Of a stretch of 34,115 nucleotides of DNA, positions 1-7,671 are shown in pieces (the first letter of the stretch is position 1; every line of letters begins with the position of its first letter). This DNA comes from Opitutia bacterium. Its GTDB lineage: Bacteria > Verrucomicrobiota > Verrucomicrobiia > Opitutales > UBA953. Location of the stretch: assembly GCA_003569165.1 (NCBI GenBank), contig BGOI01000005.1, positions 73,560 through 107,674 on the forward strand, read 5' to 3'. Position numbers and translations under genes: made by a program. The notes beneath the pieces were generated by a model. That model worked only from the letters and a program-made list of their open reading frames with translations. It ran no database searches and was not told the origin of the DNA.

Positions 1-2
1 CC

Positions 3-1007
3 GCGGTCGGTAACCTCCAGACTGTCGATCATCCGATCGTGATGCTCTTCGGTGCTCCGCCCGATCGCCCACGCTGGACGCCCGGAGCTGGCCGGAGTGC
101 GCTCCGTGGTGACGTGTGCGCCATCGCCTACCGAATCGGACAGCGCTCACCTTTCGACGCTCCTGGTGACATGATTCAGCAGGTCTACGGCGTCTACCGC
201 ACGATCATCGACTCCGAGAACACGTTCGTCGACGCGCTCCCGCTGATCCTGAATTCCAATATCGATGCCCCGAAGTCGCCTTGGGATTATTGGTCTGGTT
301 CCCGTCGCTTCGCCAACTACTCCAAGTTGCCTACCCCGGATTACGAAACCCGTGCGCTGATCGACAACAACATCGCCAGCACGACGCCCTGCTGGACCAT
401 GGACGAAAATAACTTCATCGCTTCGAATGTCGTCGCGATGAACTTGGTCTTCTGGTCTTCCTCCTCGCTCTCGGCGACCTCGACGGCGCCGGCGCTCAAG
501 GACCCTTGTGCCCGCATGCCGCAGACCCTTCGTCCTGTCGTGTTGGTTGGCAGGAGTGACGACAAATCCGCCTTGGCCGCTTCGAAGGGAGGCTACCTTG
601 CTATGTTCGAGTTCGCCGACGGCGCCACCGACATCGCGAGCGCTCCCCTGCGTTATGCCCCGAACGGCGCTCCCACTATTCCTAATCCGTTACCGACCGG
701 CGCCGGTCTGAAGGTTCAGCCTTATGATTACTACAGCTCTCGGCTCCGCGTTTATGCCGATCGCATGTATCCGGATAACCTCCCGCTGAAGCCTACGGCG
801 ACGACCTGGTTGCCTTACCTGCCTTACTCGCTCAAGGCCGTCGAGGTCTCCATCACCGTCTTGACCCCCGAAGGTTCCAAGGAGCTGCGCGGCCTCCAGA
901 TGCTCAACAATAATCAGAAGGTGCCTGAAGCTGACTTCAAGCGCATCGTCTACATGTACGGCCGCAACTACACGCGCTACATCCGCGTGCTGTCGAACGG
1001 CGGTTAA
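3..1007 (+). CDS. 3' part of a secreted/pseudopilin-like protein (partial)
   Basis: The reading frame is open from the left edge of the window, so the gene starts outside it and only the last 335 or so codons are visible. A GTG-ATG pair at 39-44 could be taken for a start but nothing marks it as one. The protein is rich in Tyr, Pro and Ser, has no clear catalytic motif, and ends in a region (LKAVEVSITVLTPEGSKEL) of the kind found near the C-terminus of GspJ-like minor pseudopilins and of the verrucomicrobial 'Verru_Chthon cassette' proteins. That resemblance is from memory and weak. The gene is followed at 1031-1056 by a perfect terminator hairpin shared with the convergent accA. Function is unknown; a surface or pilus-like assembly role is only a guess. 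Confidence 0.5.
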   Translation, partial: AVGNLQTVDHPIVMLFGAPPDRPRWTPGAGRSALRGDVCAIAYRIGQRSPFDAPGDMIQQVYGVYRTIIDSENTFVDALPLILNSNIDAPKSPWDYWSGSRRFANYSKLPTPDYETRALIDNNIASTTPCWTMDENNFIASNVVAMNLVFWSSSSLSATSTAPALKDPCARMPQTLRPVVLVGRSDDKSALAASKGGYLAMFEFADGATDIASAPLRYAPNGAPTIPNPLPTGAGLKVQPYDYYSSRLRVYADRMYPDNLPLKPTATTWLPYLPYSLKAVEVSITVLTPEGSKELRGLQMLNNNQKVPEADFKRIVYMYGRNYTRYIRVLSNGG

Positions 1008-1030
1008 GCGGCCGGCCGACTGACTAAAAG

Positions 1031-1057
1031 AAAGGGGCGCCGATGGGCGCCCCTTTT
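1031..1057. terminator. Bidirectional intrinsic terminator
   Basis: An 11-bp perfect stem (1031-1041 with 1046-1056) closes a 4-nt loop. Three A residues begin the left arm and four T residues follow the G/C core on the right, so it can work on both strands. It sits between two convergent genes, the partial gene ending at 1007 and accA ending at 1079. Confidence 0.85.
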
Positions 1058-1078
1058 CGTTTAGCCTGGTGGGAGAAC

Positions 1079-2047
1079 TTACTCCGCGTAGACGCCCATC
1101 GCGCGGAACTTGGCGTAGCGCATCGCAATGAGCTTCTCCGGCGAGGCCTTGGAGAGGTCGGCGAGCGAGTCGCGTAGGGTCTTGCGGATGGCGGAGCCAG
1201 TGGCGGCCGGATCTTCCTGGGCACCGCCGAGCGGTTCCTTCACGACGCCGTCGACAACGCCAAGCTTGAGGAGATTAGGCGCGTCGAGGCGCAGGGCTTC
1301 GGCGGCCTTCGGCGCGTGGGCGCGGTCCTTGAAGAGGATCGCGGCGCAACCTTCGGGCGAGATGACGGAGTAGTAGGCGTTCTCGAGGATGTAGACCTTG
1401 TTCGAGACGGCGATGCCGAGGGCGCCGCCGGAACCGCCTTCGCCGATGACGAAGGTGATGATGGGCACGCCGAACTGGCTCATCTCGCGGAGATTGACGG
1501 CGATGGCTTCGGCGACGTGGCGCTCTTCCGAGCCGATACCCGGGAAGGCGCCGGGGGTGTCGACGAGGGTGATGATCGGGAGGCCGAAGGTGTGGGCCAT
1601 CTTCATCAGGCGAAGGGCCTTGCGGTAGCCTTCCGGATTCGGGCAGCCAAAGTTACGGCGGAGGTTCTCCTTCGTGTCGCGGCCCTTCTGCTGGCCGAGG
1701 ACCATGACCGGTCGACCTTCGAAGAAAGCGGTACCGCCGACGATGGACTCGTCGTCCATGTAGAGTCGGTCGCCGTGTAGCTCTTGGAAGTCATCGAACA
1801 GCATCCCGATGTAGTCTAGGGAGTAGGGGCGACGGGGGTGGCGGGCCAACTGGACGCGCTGCCAGGGATTCAGGTTACCGTAGACCTCGCGGCGGGTCTG
1901 CTCCATCTTGACCTCCAGGGACTTGACCTCCTTGGAAACGTCCATCCCGGCGGACTCGGAGGAAGCCCGGAGGGAGTTGATCTTGTCCTCGAGCTCCCGG
2001 AGGGGCTTTTCAAATTCGAGGGTGAAGCGGGCCTTGGGCGCGGACAT
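1079..2047 (-). CDS. accA: Acetyl-CoA carboxylase carboxyltransferase subunit alpha
   Basis: Alpha subunit of the cytoplasmic carboxyltransferase that, with AccD, moves the carboxyl group from carboxybiotin to acetyl-CoA to give malonyl-CoA for fatty acid synthesis. From the ATG at 2047 the product is 322 aa, the usual AccA length. The longer frame to 2083 adds 12 residues that do not resemble AccA. The N-terminal helical segment (FEKPLRELEDKINSL), the family stretch PWQRVQLARHPRRPY, the block GDRLYMDDESIVGG and the glycine-rich oxyanion segment GEGGSGGALGIAVSNKV are all present. No accD, accB or accC lies in this window. fabD, which uses the malonyl-CoA product, is at 11134. No Shine-Dalgarno sequence is visible before the start. 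Confidence 0.97.
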   Translation of the reverse strand: MSAPKARFTLEFEKPLRELEDKINSLRASSESAGMDVSKEVKSLEVKMEQTRREVYGNLNPWQRVQLARHPRRPYSLDYIGMLFDDFQELHGDRLYMDDESIVGGTAFFEGRPVMVLGQQKGRDTKENLRRNFGCPNPEGYRKALRLMKMAHTFGLPIITLVDTPGAFPGIGSEERHVAEAIAVNLREMSQFGVPIITFVIGEGGSGGALGIAVSNKVYILENAYYSVISPEGCAAILFKDRAHAPKAAEALRLDAPNLLKLGVVDGVVKEPLGGAQEDPAATGSAIRKTLRDSLADLSKASPEKLIAMRYAKFRAMGVYAE

Positions 2048-2090
2048 GGGCCGTAAGTTGGAGAAACGGGAGGGGGAGGGCAATTGAATA

Positions 2091-2244
2091 GGGGGTGGGG
2101 CAGGGGTAGGGGTAGGGCAAGGGACAGGGCTAGAATGAAGAAAAATGCCCCGAAATTGGGTTGAGGGGTGTCGTTTCGGGTGGCAGGTGGCGGCCCCAGG
2201 TGGCGGGTGGCTGGATCGACTACCCCCACCCCTATCCCTAACCC
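2091..2244. repeat. G-rich repeat pair (family A) enclosing a family E module
   Basis: The gap between the divergent accA and DUF1080 genes (2048-2308) is mostly repeat. At 2091-2129 is a run of GGGGTAGGGG-type units. At 2219-2244 is a C-rich run (ACCCCTATCCCTAACCC) that is its imperfect inverted partner. Between them, at 2171-2206, is module E (TTTCGGGTGGCAGGTGGC), which reappears in inverted orientation at 26751-26787. Promoters for both flanking genes must lie here, but I cannot pick convincing -35/-10 boxes. Confidence 0.65.
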
Positions 2245-2308
2245 TTGAGTAGGTTTCCCCTTTTCCCCGAACCTCTCTCCCGCCAACCTGTCTCTACCCC
2301 TACACCCC

Positions 2309-3106
2309 ATGCGCCTCGCTTCCTTCCTCTCCCTTGTGGCCGCCAGCGGCCTAATCGCCGCCGAAGGCTACACCGACACCCCTTTCATCCCGGGCACCCA
2401 GTGGCGCGTGCATGACTCCGCCCGCCCGCAACCGCCTCGTGCCGAAGCTTCCAAGCTCAAGTGCAACGAGGCCGCCGCCCCGGCCGGAGCCATCGTGCTC
2501 GTCGGCGGTGCCGACTCGGCCGGCGAGTGGGAGGCCGATGCCGTCCCGAACGCCAAACTCAAGACCCCGGTGACCTGGGAGATCAAGGACGGCGTGATGA
2601 TCGCCCGCACTAACGGCATCCGCACCAAGCGTACCTTTGGCGACGTCACCTTGCATGTCGAATGGCGCTCCGCCGCTGGTTACGACACCGACCCGAAGAA
2701 GAAGAGCCAGGGCAACTCGAATAGCGGCATCTTCTTCATGAAGACCTACGAGCTCCAGGTCCTCGATTGCTCCAAGACTGAGACCTACGCCGACGGCATG
2801 ACTGCCGCGATCTACGGCCAGCAGCCGCCCGCCTTCAATGCCTGCCTGCCTTCCCGCAGCTGGAATAGCTACGACATCGAGTTCACTGCCCCGCGCTTCA
2901 ACGCCGACGGCACTGTCGCCAGCAAGACCCGCATCACCGTCGTGATGAACGGCGTGATGGTGCAGGACGGCACCGAATACATTGGCCCAAGCAGCCATAA
3001 GAAGAATCCCCCTTACGTGAAGCACGCGGAAAAACTCCCGCTCGGCCTGCAGTGGCACGGCGACGCCGTCGAGTTCCGCAACATGTGGATCGTCGAGAAG
3101 AAGTAA
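2309..3106 (+). CDS. Secreted DUF1080 (3-keto-disaccharide hydrolase-like) protein
   Basis: Secreted protein of 265 aa with an N-terminal signal peptide (MRLASFLSLVAASGLIAAEG, cleavage likely after residue 18). The rest matches the DUF1080 fold, a concanavalin-like beta-sandwich that is abundant in Planctomycetes and Verrucomicrobia. Typical family features are WEIKDGVMIA, FGDVTLHVEWR, NSGIFFMKTYELQVLD and the closing LGLQWHGDAVEFRNMWIVE. Some members hydrolyse 3-keto-glycosides; the exact substrate here cannot be read from sequence. It opens a + strand cluster with the next two genes, the first only 6 nt downstream. The start ATG has no Shine-Dalgarno sequence. Confidence 0.88.
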   Translation: MRLASFLSLVAASGLIAAEGYTDTPFIPGTQWRVHDSARPQPPRAEASKLKCNEAAAPAGAIVLVGGADSAGEWEADAVPNAKLKTPVTWEIKDGVMIARTNGIRTKRTFGDVTLHVEWRSAAGYDTDPKKKSQGNSNSGIFFMKTYELQVLDCSKTETYADGMTAAIYGQQPPAFNACLPSRSWNSYDIEFTAPRFNADGTVASKTRITVVMNGVMVQDGTEYIGPSSHKKNPPYVKHAEKLPLGLQWHGDAVEFRNMWIVEKK

Positions 3107-3112
3107 GCGCGG

Positions 3113-3943
3113 ATGGGAGTCCAGGCTCATACGGTCAAGCACCTGCTCGGGCTGCTGTTACTGGGCCTGATCTTCTATTTCATCGAGCGAATCATGGGGG
3201 CGCGTCGACGTCCGGGATTCTTTCGGCCCGGCATGCTGACTGACACGGCGTATTTCTTTACCGTCGCGCTCTTCAAGCAGGCCGCGCGAGTCTTGCTGAT
3301 CGCTCCGTTCATTGTGCTCGTTGTGGCGGGCGTCACGACGGGGGAAGAGTTGAAGGCGCAGCAGTATCGCGGCTTCGGCCCCGTGGCCGCCCAGCCGGTC
3401 TGGCTCCAGGCGATCGAGATCTATCTGCTGGCGGATTTCTTCGGCTACTGGTTGCACCGGCTCTTCCACACCGGCGCTTGGTGGCCATTCCATGCGGTGC
3501 ACCATAGTTCCGAGCACCTCGACTGGCTTTCCAGCGTCCGCGTGCATCCCGTCAACGAGGCCGTCAACAACCTCGCCCCCGTCGTGCCCTTGCTCTTCCT
3601 CGGCTTCGATCCGACCGTGACGGCGGGTGTCGCTGGCTTCCTGACTTTCTACGCGATCTTCCTCCATGCCGACGTCGATTGGGATTTTGGCCCGCTGCGT
3701 TCCGTCATCGCGACCCCCGTCTTCCATCGCTGGCATCACTCAAAGGACCCGCAGGCCATCGATAAGAACTTCGCCGGTCTCCTGCCGCTGTGGGATATTA
3801 TTTTCGGTACTTATTACATGCCTCGCGACCGAATGCCTTGTGACTTCGGCGTCCCGGAAAAGGTGCCGACGGGCTATTTCGGCCAGCTCTGGCACCCATT
3901 TGCAGGTTGGTTCAAGCGCAAGGGCCCGCCGCCATTGCGGTGA
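3113..3943 (+). CDS. Sterol desaturase/fatty acid hydroxylase family membrane protein
   Basis: Integral membrane di-iron oxygenase candidate of 276 aa. Hydrophobic segments lie near residues 8-25, 43-75 and 155-185. The conserved histidine clusters of the family are all present: HRLFH (115-119), HAVHH (127-131) and HRWHH (205-209), with H185 in the intervening HADVDW. These residues bind two irons in C-4 sterol methyl oxidase, fatty acid hydroxylases and beta-carotene hydroxylase. The substrate (lipid, sterol/hopanoid or carotenoid) cannot be determined. It starts 6 nt after the DUF1080 stop codon, so the two are probably co-transcribed. Confidence 0.9.
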   Translation: MGVQAHTVKHLLGLLLLGLIFYFIERIMGARRRPGFFRPGMLTDTAYFFTVALFKQAARVLLIAPFIVLVVAGVTTGEELKAQQYRGFGPVAAQPVWLQAIEIYLLADFFGYWLHRLFHTGAWWPFHAVHHSSEHLDWLSSVRVHPVNEAVNNLAPVVPLLFLGFDPTVTAGVAGFLTFYAIFLHADVDWDFGPLRSVIATPVFHRWHHSKDPQAIDKNFAGLLPLWDIIFGTYYMPRDRMPCDFGVPEKVPTGYFGQLWHPFAGWFKRKGPPPLR

Positions 3944-4002
3944 GGCGATGTGCTTCCCCGTTTGCATTGGGCGTCGCGACCGTTAGGGTAGGTTTTTAGC
4001 CG

Positions 4003-5160
4003 ATGTATCCTCAGGACCTACGCGAAAACTGGCATGCTGGCCAAGGCCGATGGAAGGACGTGCCCGCCGCGGAGTGGAACGACTGGCATTGGCAGCTGCG
4101 CAATCGCATCACGACGCTGGCCCAGCTGGAAGAGATGCTGGAGCTGACGAAGGAGGAGCGGGAAGGGTGCCTCTTCGCGCCGCATAAGCTCTCGCTCTCG
4201 ATCACGCCGCATTTTTTCAACCTCATCGACCCTAAGAATCCGAACTGCCCGGTGCGCCGGCAGGTCATTCCGCGCATCGAGGAGTCTTACGTCGCCCCCG
4301 GCGAATCCGAGGACCCGGTCGGCGAAGAAGGCACCATGCCCGTCCCGGGCATCGTCCATCGCTACCCGGACCGCGTGCTCTTCCTGGTCACCGATCGCTG
4401 TGCTTCGTATTGCCGTTATTGCACGCGGAGTCGCCTGGTCTCCAACGCCCAGGCCTACGACTTCCATCCCGAGCTCGAAGCCGGTCTGAAGTATATCGAA
4501 GCGCATTCCGAGATCCGCGACGTGCTGCTCTCCGGCGGCGACCCTCTATTGCTCTCCGACGCCAAGCTGGAAGCGCTCCTCGGCCGCCTGCGCGCAATCA
4601 AGCACGTCGAGTTCATCCGCATCGGCTCGCGCATCCCGGTCTTTCTTCCGCAGCGCATCACGCCGGAGCTTGCCGAGGTCTTCCGTAAGCACGGCCCGAT
4701 CTGGTTGAGCATCCATACCAACCATCCGAAGGAGGTTACCCGTGAGCTCGCCACGGCGTGCGAACGCCTATCGTTCGCCGGCGTTCCGCTCGGCAACCAG
4801 TCCGTGCTCCTCGCTGGCATTAATGACGACGTCGAGGTGATGAAGTCGCTCGTGCACCGCCTGCTGATGATGCGCGTGCGTCCGTATTACCTTTACGCCT
4901 GCGACCTGATTGAAGGATCGACCCATTTCCGTGCGCCGATCCAGAAGGGTATCGATATCATTCGTGCCCTCCGCGGCCACACGACGGGCTATGCCGTCCC
5001 TCAGCTGATTATCGACACCCCCGGCGGCGGCGGGAAAGTCCCGATCAATCCGGAATATGTCCAGGCCATCCATGATGGCATCGTCGAACTGCGTAATTTT
5101 GAAGACCGGGCTTATGTCTATCCGTCGGGGACGAAGATGCCGGATGAGTATAAGGTGTAA
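4003..5160 (+). CDS. kamA: KamA-family radical SAM lysine 2,3-aminomutase
   Basis: Radical SAM, PLP-dependent enzyme (385 aa) that should interconvert L-lysine and beta-lysine. The N-terminal WNDWHWQLRNRI block is typical of KamA. The [4Fe-4S] motif CASYCRYC gives ligands C133, C137 and C140. The PLP lysine is K345 in PGGGGK. The two aspartates that bind the substrate ammonium in the clostridial enzyme (D293 and D330 there, from memory) correspond to D301 and D338 and are kept, which favours lysine over glutamate as substrate. The zinc site of the clostridial enzyme is missing: its C268 aligns with D276, and the protein ends where the CxCxxC tail would begin. No ablB-type acetyltransferase or epmA is adjacent, so the role (osmolyte, EF-P modification or catabolism) is open. 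Confidence 0.88.
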   Translation: MYPQDLRENWHAGQGRWKDVPAAEWNDWHWQLRNRITTLAQLEEMLELTKEEREGCLFAPHKLSLSITPHFFNLIDPKNPNCPVRRQVIPRIEESYVAPGESEDPVGEEGTMPVPGIVHRYPDRVLFLVTDRCASYCRYCTRSRLVSNAQAYDFHPELEAGLKYIEAHSEIRDVLLSGGDPLLLSDAKLEALLGRLRAIKHVEFIRIGSRIPVFLPQRITPELAEVFRKHGPIWLSIHTNHPKEVTRELATACERLSFAGVPLGNQSVLLAGINDDVEVMKSLVHRLLMMRVRPYYLYACDLIEGSTHFRAPIQKGIDIIRALRGHTTGYAVPQLIIDTPGGGGKVPINPEYVQAIHDGIVELRNFEDRAYVYPSGTKMPDEYKV

Positions 5161-5400
5161 GCGGTTGGCGGTTGGGGGTTGGGGGTTGGGGTTGCCATTC
5201 ACTCAAAGGGAGACCGGATGATTGGCTGGGGCCTGTCTGAGGGTAGGGCTGACCGCCTCGGTCAGCAGCGGTTGAGCGAGGGCGCTCAACCCTACCTAAA
5301 ACAGGCTAAGTCGTGACGCGGTCCCGACCCTACCCAAATCAGGTGTTGGGATTGAGAGGCTTTTCCTATCCGCCAACCGCCAACCGCTAACCGCCCAACA
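5161..5400. repeat. Composite intergenic repeat block (modules B, D, C)
   Basis: This 240-bp block separates kamA from the tRNA gene. In order it holds module B (GCGGTTGGCGGTTGGGGG, 5161-5192), half of module D (CAAAGGGAGACCGGATGATT onward, 5201-5230), module C (5242-5296), a 27-nt stretch at 5310-5336 repeated exactly at 21591-21617, and module B inverted (CCGCCAACCGCTAACCGCC, 5371-5399). The outer B copies form an inverted pair around everything else. No coding potential is evident. Confidence 0.75.
5242..5296. repeat. Twin-hairpin element C, copy 1
   Basis: 55 bp bounded by GGTAGG and CCTACC. Hairpin 1 pairs GCTGACCG (5248-5255) with CGGTCAGC (5259-5266), 8 bp. Hairpin 2 pairs GGTTGAGCG (5270-5278) with CGCTCAACC (5283-5291), 9 bp, around the loop AGGG. 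The closing pair of hairpin 1 is G-C here but A-T in copies 2-5. Confidence 0.85.
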
Positions 5401-5403
5401 CAA

Positions 5404-5428
5404 CTAACCGGGGTTTTAATCCGGTTAG
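5404..5428 (-). terminator. Hairpin downstream of the tRNA gene, possible terminator
   Basis: A perfect 8-bp stem, CTAACCGG with CCGGTTAG, around a 9-nt loop, 10 nt beyond the 3' end of tRNA-Arg on the minus strand. It lacks a clear U tract, so termination is plausible but not assured. Confidence 0.45.
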
Positions 5429-5437
5429 CGCTCAAAG

Positions 5438-5512
5438 TGGTGGGCTCGTAGGGATTCGAACCCCAAACGTCTGATCCGTAGTCAGAAATGATATCCATTT
5501 CACCACGAGCCC
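5438..5512 (-). tRNA. tRNA-Arg (anticodon ACG), CCA encoded
   Basis: A 75-nt tRNA read on the minus strand. The 7-bp acceptor stem pairs GGGCTCG (5512-5506) with CGAGCCC (5448-5442). The anticodon stem TCTGA/TCAGA closes the loop CTACGGA (5481-5475), placing ACG at 5479-5477. The T arm carries GTTCGAAT. Discriminator A is followed by a genomically encoded CCA (5440-5438). A34 would be deaminated to inosine by TadA to read CGU, CGC and CGA. Confidence 0.95.
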
Positions 5513-5563
5513 GTAGTGAGGGGTTTGAGCAAACGACCCCACGCCCCTAAGGCAAGGAATTTT

Positions 5564-6253
5564 TCAGGCCTGCGCCTGATGGAGGGCCACCGTGCCGAAA
5601 AGCATCCTTTTATGGCTCACCTTGGCGAATCCGACGGCCTTGAGCTCCGCGTTAAGGCCGTCGGCATCGGGGAAGCCCGCGATGCTGGTGCCGAGATATT
5701 TGTAAGCCCCGAAGTCGCCGGTGAGGATGCCTGCGAGCAACGGGAGGACGCAGCGCACGTGGATGAAGTGGAATGGTGCGAACCAGGCGCTCGGCTGGGA
5801 GAATTCTAGGATGAGCAACGTGCCATCGGGGCGAAGGATGCGTCGTAGTTCGCCGAGGCCTTTGGCGCGGTCTTCGAAATTGCGCACGCCATAGGCGATG
5901 GTGACCACGTCCTGTGAGGCGTCGACGATGGGCAGGGCCATGCAGTCGCCGGTCTTGAATTCAAGCGTGACGCCTTCTTTCTGCGCGCGGACACGGCCGA
6001 GCTCGAGCATCGGTTCGCAGAAATCATAGCCGATGATCGTGCAATCAGCGGGCAGGTTGCGGCGCAGGGCGAAGGCGACGTCGCCACTGCCGGTGGCAAG
6101 GTCGGCCACGGTCTTGGGCTGGGCGGCTTTAGTCGCGGCCACGAGCTGTTCGCGCCAACCCACGCACAGGCCGAGGCTCAGGACGCGGTTCGCAAAGTCG
6201 TAACGGGAGGCGATCCCAGAGAACATGCGTTGGACGGCGGAACCTTCGGGCAT
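5564..6253 (-). CDS. menG: Demethylmenaquinone methyltransferase (UbiE/MenG)
   Basis: SAM-dependent C-methyltransferase (229 aa) that makes menaquinone from demethylmenaquinone at the last step of the pathway. The N-terminal family signature VQRMFSGIASRYDFANRVLSLG, the SAM-binding motif I (VADLATGSGDVAF), the AYGVRNFEDRAKGL block and LLILEFSQP are all seen. With menD in the same window, a menaquinone role (MenG) is more likely than ubiquinone (UbiE). The start ATG at 6253 is preceded on the minus strand by GGAGGG about 7-8 nt upstream, the only good Shine-Dalgarno match I find in the window. mnmA lies upstream on the same strand but a 173-bp repeat-filled gap separates them. Confidence 0.95.
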   Translation of the reverse strand: MPEGSAVQRMFSGIASRYDFANRVLSLGLCVGWREQLVAATKAAQPKTVADLATGSGDVAFALRRNLPADCTIIGYDFCEPMLELGRVRAQKEGVTLEFKTGDCMALPIVDASQDVVTIAYGVRNFEDRAKGLGELRRILRPDGTLLILEFSQPSAWFAPFHFIHVRCVLPLLAGILTGDFGAYKYLGTSIAGFPDADGLNAELKAVGFAKVSHKRMLFGTVALHQAQA

Positions 6254-6308
6254 GGGGTTACCCTCCGCACATTGGGGAGAAGGTCAAGAGGAGGGCGGCA
6301 AACAAAGA

Positions 6309-6426
6309 GGGGCAGGGGTCGGGGTAGGGGTAGGAAATAAAACTCTACCCTCAGGAGTTTTCTGAACACCTCGCCATCATGTCTTCAGCCTGATGCATCT
6401 CCTACCCCTACCCCGACCCCTGCCCC
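6309..6426. repeat. Perfect 26-bp inverted repeat, MITE-like (family A)
   Basis: Left arm 6309-6334 (starts GGGGCAGGGGTCGGGG) and right arm 6401-6426 are perfect reverse complements over 26 bp, separated by 66 bp of AT-richer sequence. The right arm abuts the mnmA stop codon (6427-6429). This is the cleanest terminal-inverted-repeat structure in the window. The 66-bp core encodes nothing obvious. The G-rich strand could also form a quadruplex. Confidence 0.85.
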
Positions 6427-7503
6427 TTAGAGGAATACTCCTCCACCCATGAGGACGCGGTCGTGGTACACGGCGAGGACCTGGCCGGGGGCGAGGCCGC
6501 GCTGGGTCTCAGCGAAGCGGAGGCGGACGGTGCCGTCCGGCTGCGGGATGAAGCGGGCCGGCGTGGCTTTATCGCGGTAACGCACGCGGGCGAGGATGTC
6601 CTGTTCGCCGACGAGAGGCTGATTGATCCAGGTGAAGTCGCGCGCGATGGCTTCTCCGGTGTAGAGCCACGGCGCGTCCGGTTTATCGAAGGCGACGTGC
6701 AGGGTGTTGTTCGCGAAGTCTTTCTTCACGACGACGAAGTATTCGTTGTCGGTGTTGGAGGGCAGGCCGATGCCCTTGCGCTGGCCGATGGTATAGCGAT
6801 GCAGGCCGCGGTGCTTGCCGATTTCCTTACCCGCGGCGTTGACGACTGGGCCGGGCGAATCCGGGATGTGCCGCTCGAGAAAATCCTGCACCGGAATCTG
6901 GCCGAGGAAGCAGATGCCTTGGCTGTCCTTGCGTTCCGCGTTCGGCAGCTGCGCGTCCGCCGCGAGTTGGCGGACTTCGGGCTTGAGTAGTTCGCCGATC
7001 GGGAAAATCGCCTTCGCGAGCTGTTCCTGCCGGAGCAGCGCGAGAAAGTAAGACTGGTCTTTGTTCGGGTCGAGGCCTTCGAGCAGGTCGAACGTGCCGT
7101 CCGTATTTTCGCGTCGGCGCGCGTAGTGGCCGGTCGCGATGACGTCATAGCCGTCCTTGATCGCCTTGCGCAGGAAGACGCCGAACTTCATCTCGCGATT
7201 GCAGATGATGTCGGGGTTGGGGGTCAGGCCTTGGCGGTAGCCATCGACGAGGTATTGGACGACTGTGTCGCGATAGTCTTGGACGAGGTCGATGATCCGG
7301 AAGGGTAGACCCAGGTGCTCGGCGACCGCCTGGGCGTTACGGACGTCGTCCTCCCAGGGGCATTCGCCGGGGAAGGGCAGGCCCTCCTCGTTCATCCAGG
7401 TCCGGAAGTAGGCGGCATGCACCTCATGCCCTTGCTGCTTGAGCAGAAGGGCCGCCACGGCGCTATCAACACCGCCGGAGAGGGCTACCAGGACCTTGGA
7501 CAT
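6427..7503 (-). CDS. mnmA: tRNA-specific 2-thiouridylase MnmA
   Basis: Cytoplasmic ATP-dependent enzyme (358 aa) that puts sulfur on U34 of tRNA-Lys, -Glu and -Gln to give s2U. The PP-loop ATP pyrophosphatase motif SGGVDS is at residues 9-14. The two catalytic cysteines are C101 (NPDIICNREMKFG) and C198 (DSQGICFLG). The C-terminal beta-barrel domain ends normally with RVLMGGGVFL. Length matches the family. Downstream on the same strand is menG. The start has no Shine-Dalgarno sequence. Confidence 0.97.
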   Translation of the reverse strand: MSKVLVALSGGVDSAVAALLLKQQGHEVHAAYFRTWMNEEGLPFPGECPWEDDVRNAQAVAEHLGLPFRIIDLVQDYRDTVVQYLVDGYRQGLTPNPDIICNREMKFGVFLRKAIKDGYDVIATGHYARRRENTDGTFDLLEGLDPNKDQSYFLALLRQEQLAKAIFPIGELLKPEVRQLAADAQLPNAERKDSQGICFLGQIPVQDFLERHIPDSPGPVVNAAGKEIGKHRGLHRYTIGQRKGIGLPSNTDNEYFVVVKKDFANNTLHVAFDKPDAPWLYTGEAIARDFTWINQPLVGEQDILARVRYRDKATPARFIPQPDGTVRLRFAETQRGLAPGQVLAVYHDRVLMGGGVFL

Positions 7504-7552
7504 CGGCTGGCAAGGTAGGGCGGGGACGGGCGGGGATACAGATTAATTCCAA

Positions 7553-7632
7553 GGGGCAGGGGTGGGGGTAGGTAATGGGTAGGGCTGACCACCTTGGTCA
7601 GCCGCGGCTGGGCGAGGGCGCCCAGCCCTACC
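7553..7632. repeat. Family A tract followed by twin-hairpin element C, copy 2
   Basis: A G-rich tract (AAGGGGCAGGGGTGGGGGTA, 7551-7573) runs straight into element C at 7578-7632 (55 bp). Hairpin 2 is GGCTGGGCG/CGCCCAGCC; relative to copy 1, two base pairs have changed on both sides together (T-A to C-G and A-T to G-C). Hairpin 1 is GCTGACCA/TGGTCAGC. The block lies between the divergent mnmA and the LysM gene. Confidence 0.8.
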
Positions 7633-7671
7633 TTGCTTGCTCTCCCGCCTTGGGCATGTTTTCCTCCGTCC

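Noticed and set aside
5161-5400. CRISPR array
   Set aside because: Repeats here and in other gaps are irregular in spacing, length and orientation, and there are no unique spacers of constant length or cas genes.
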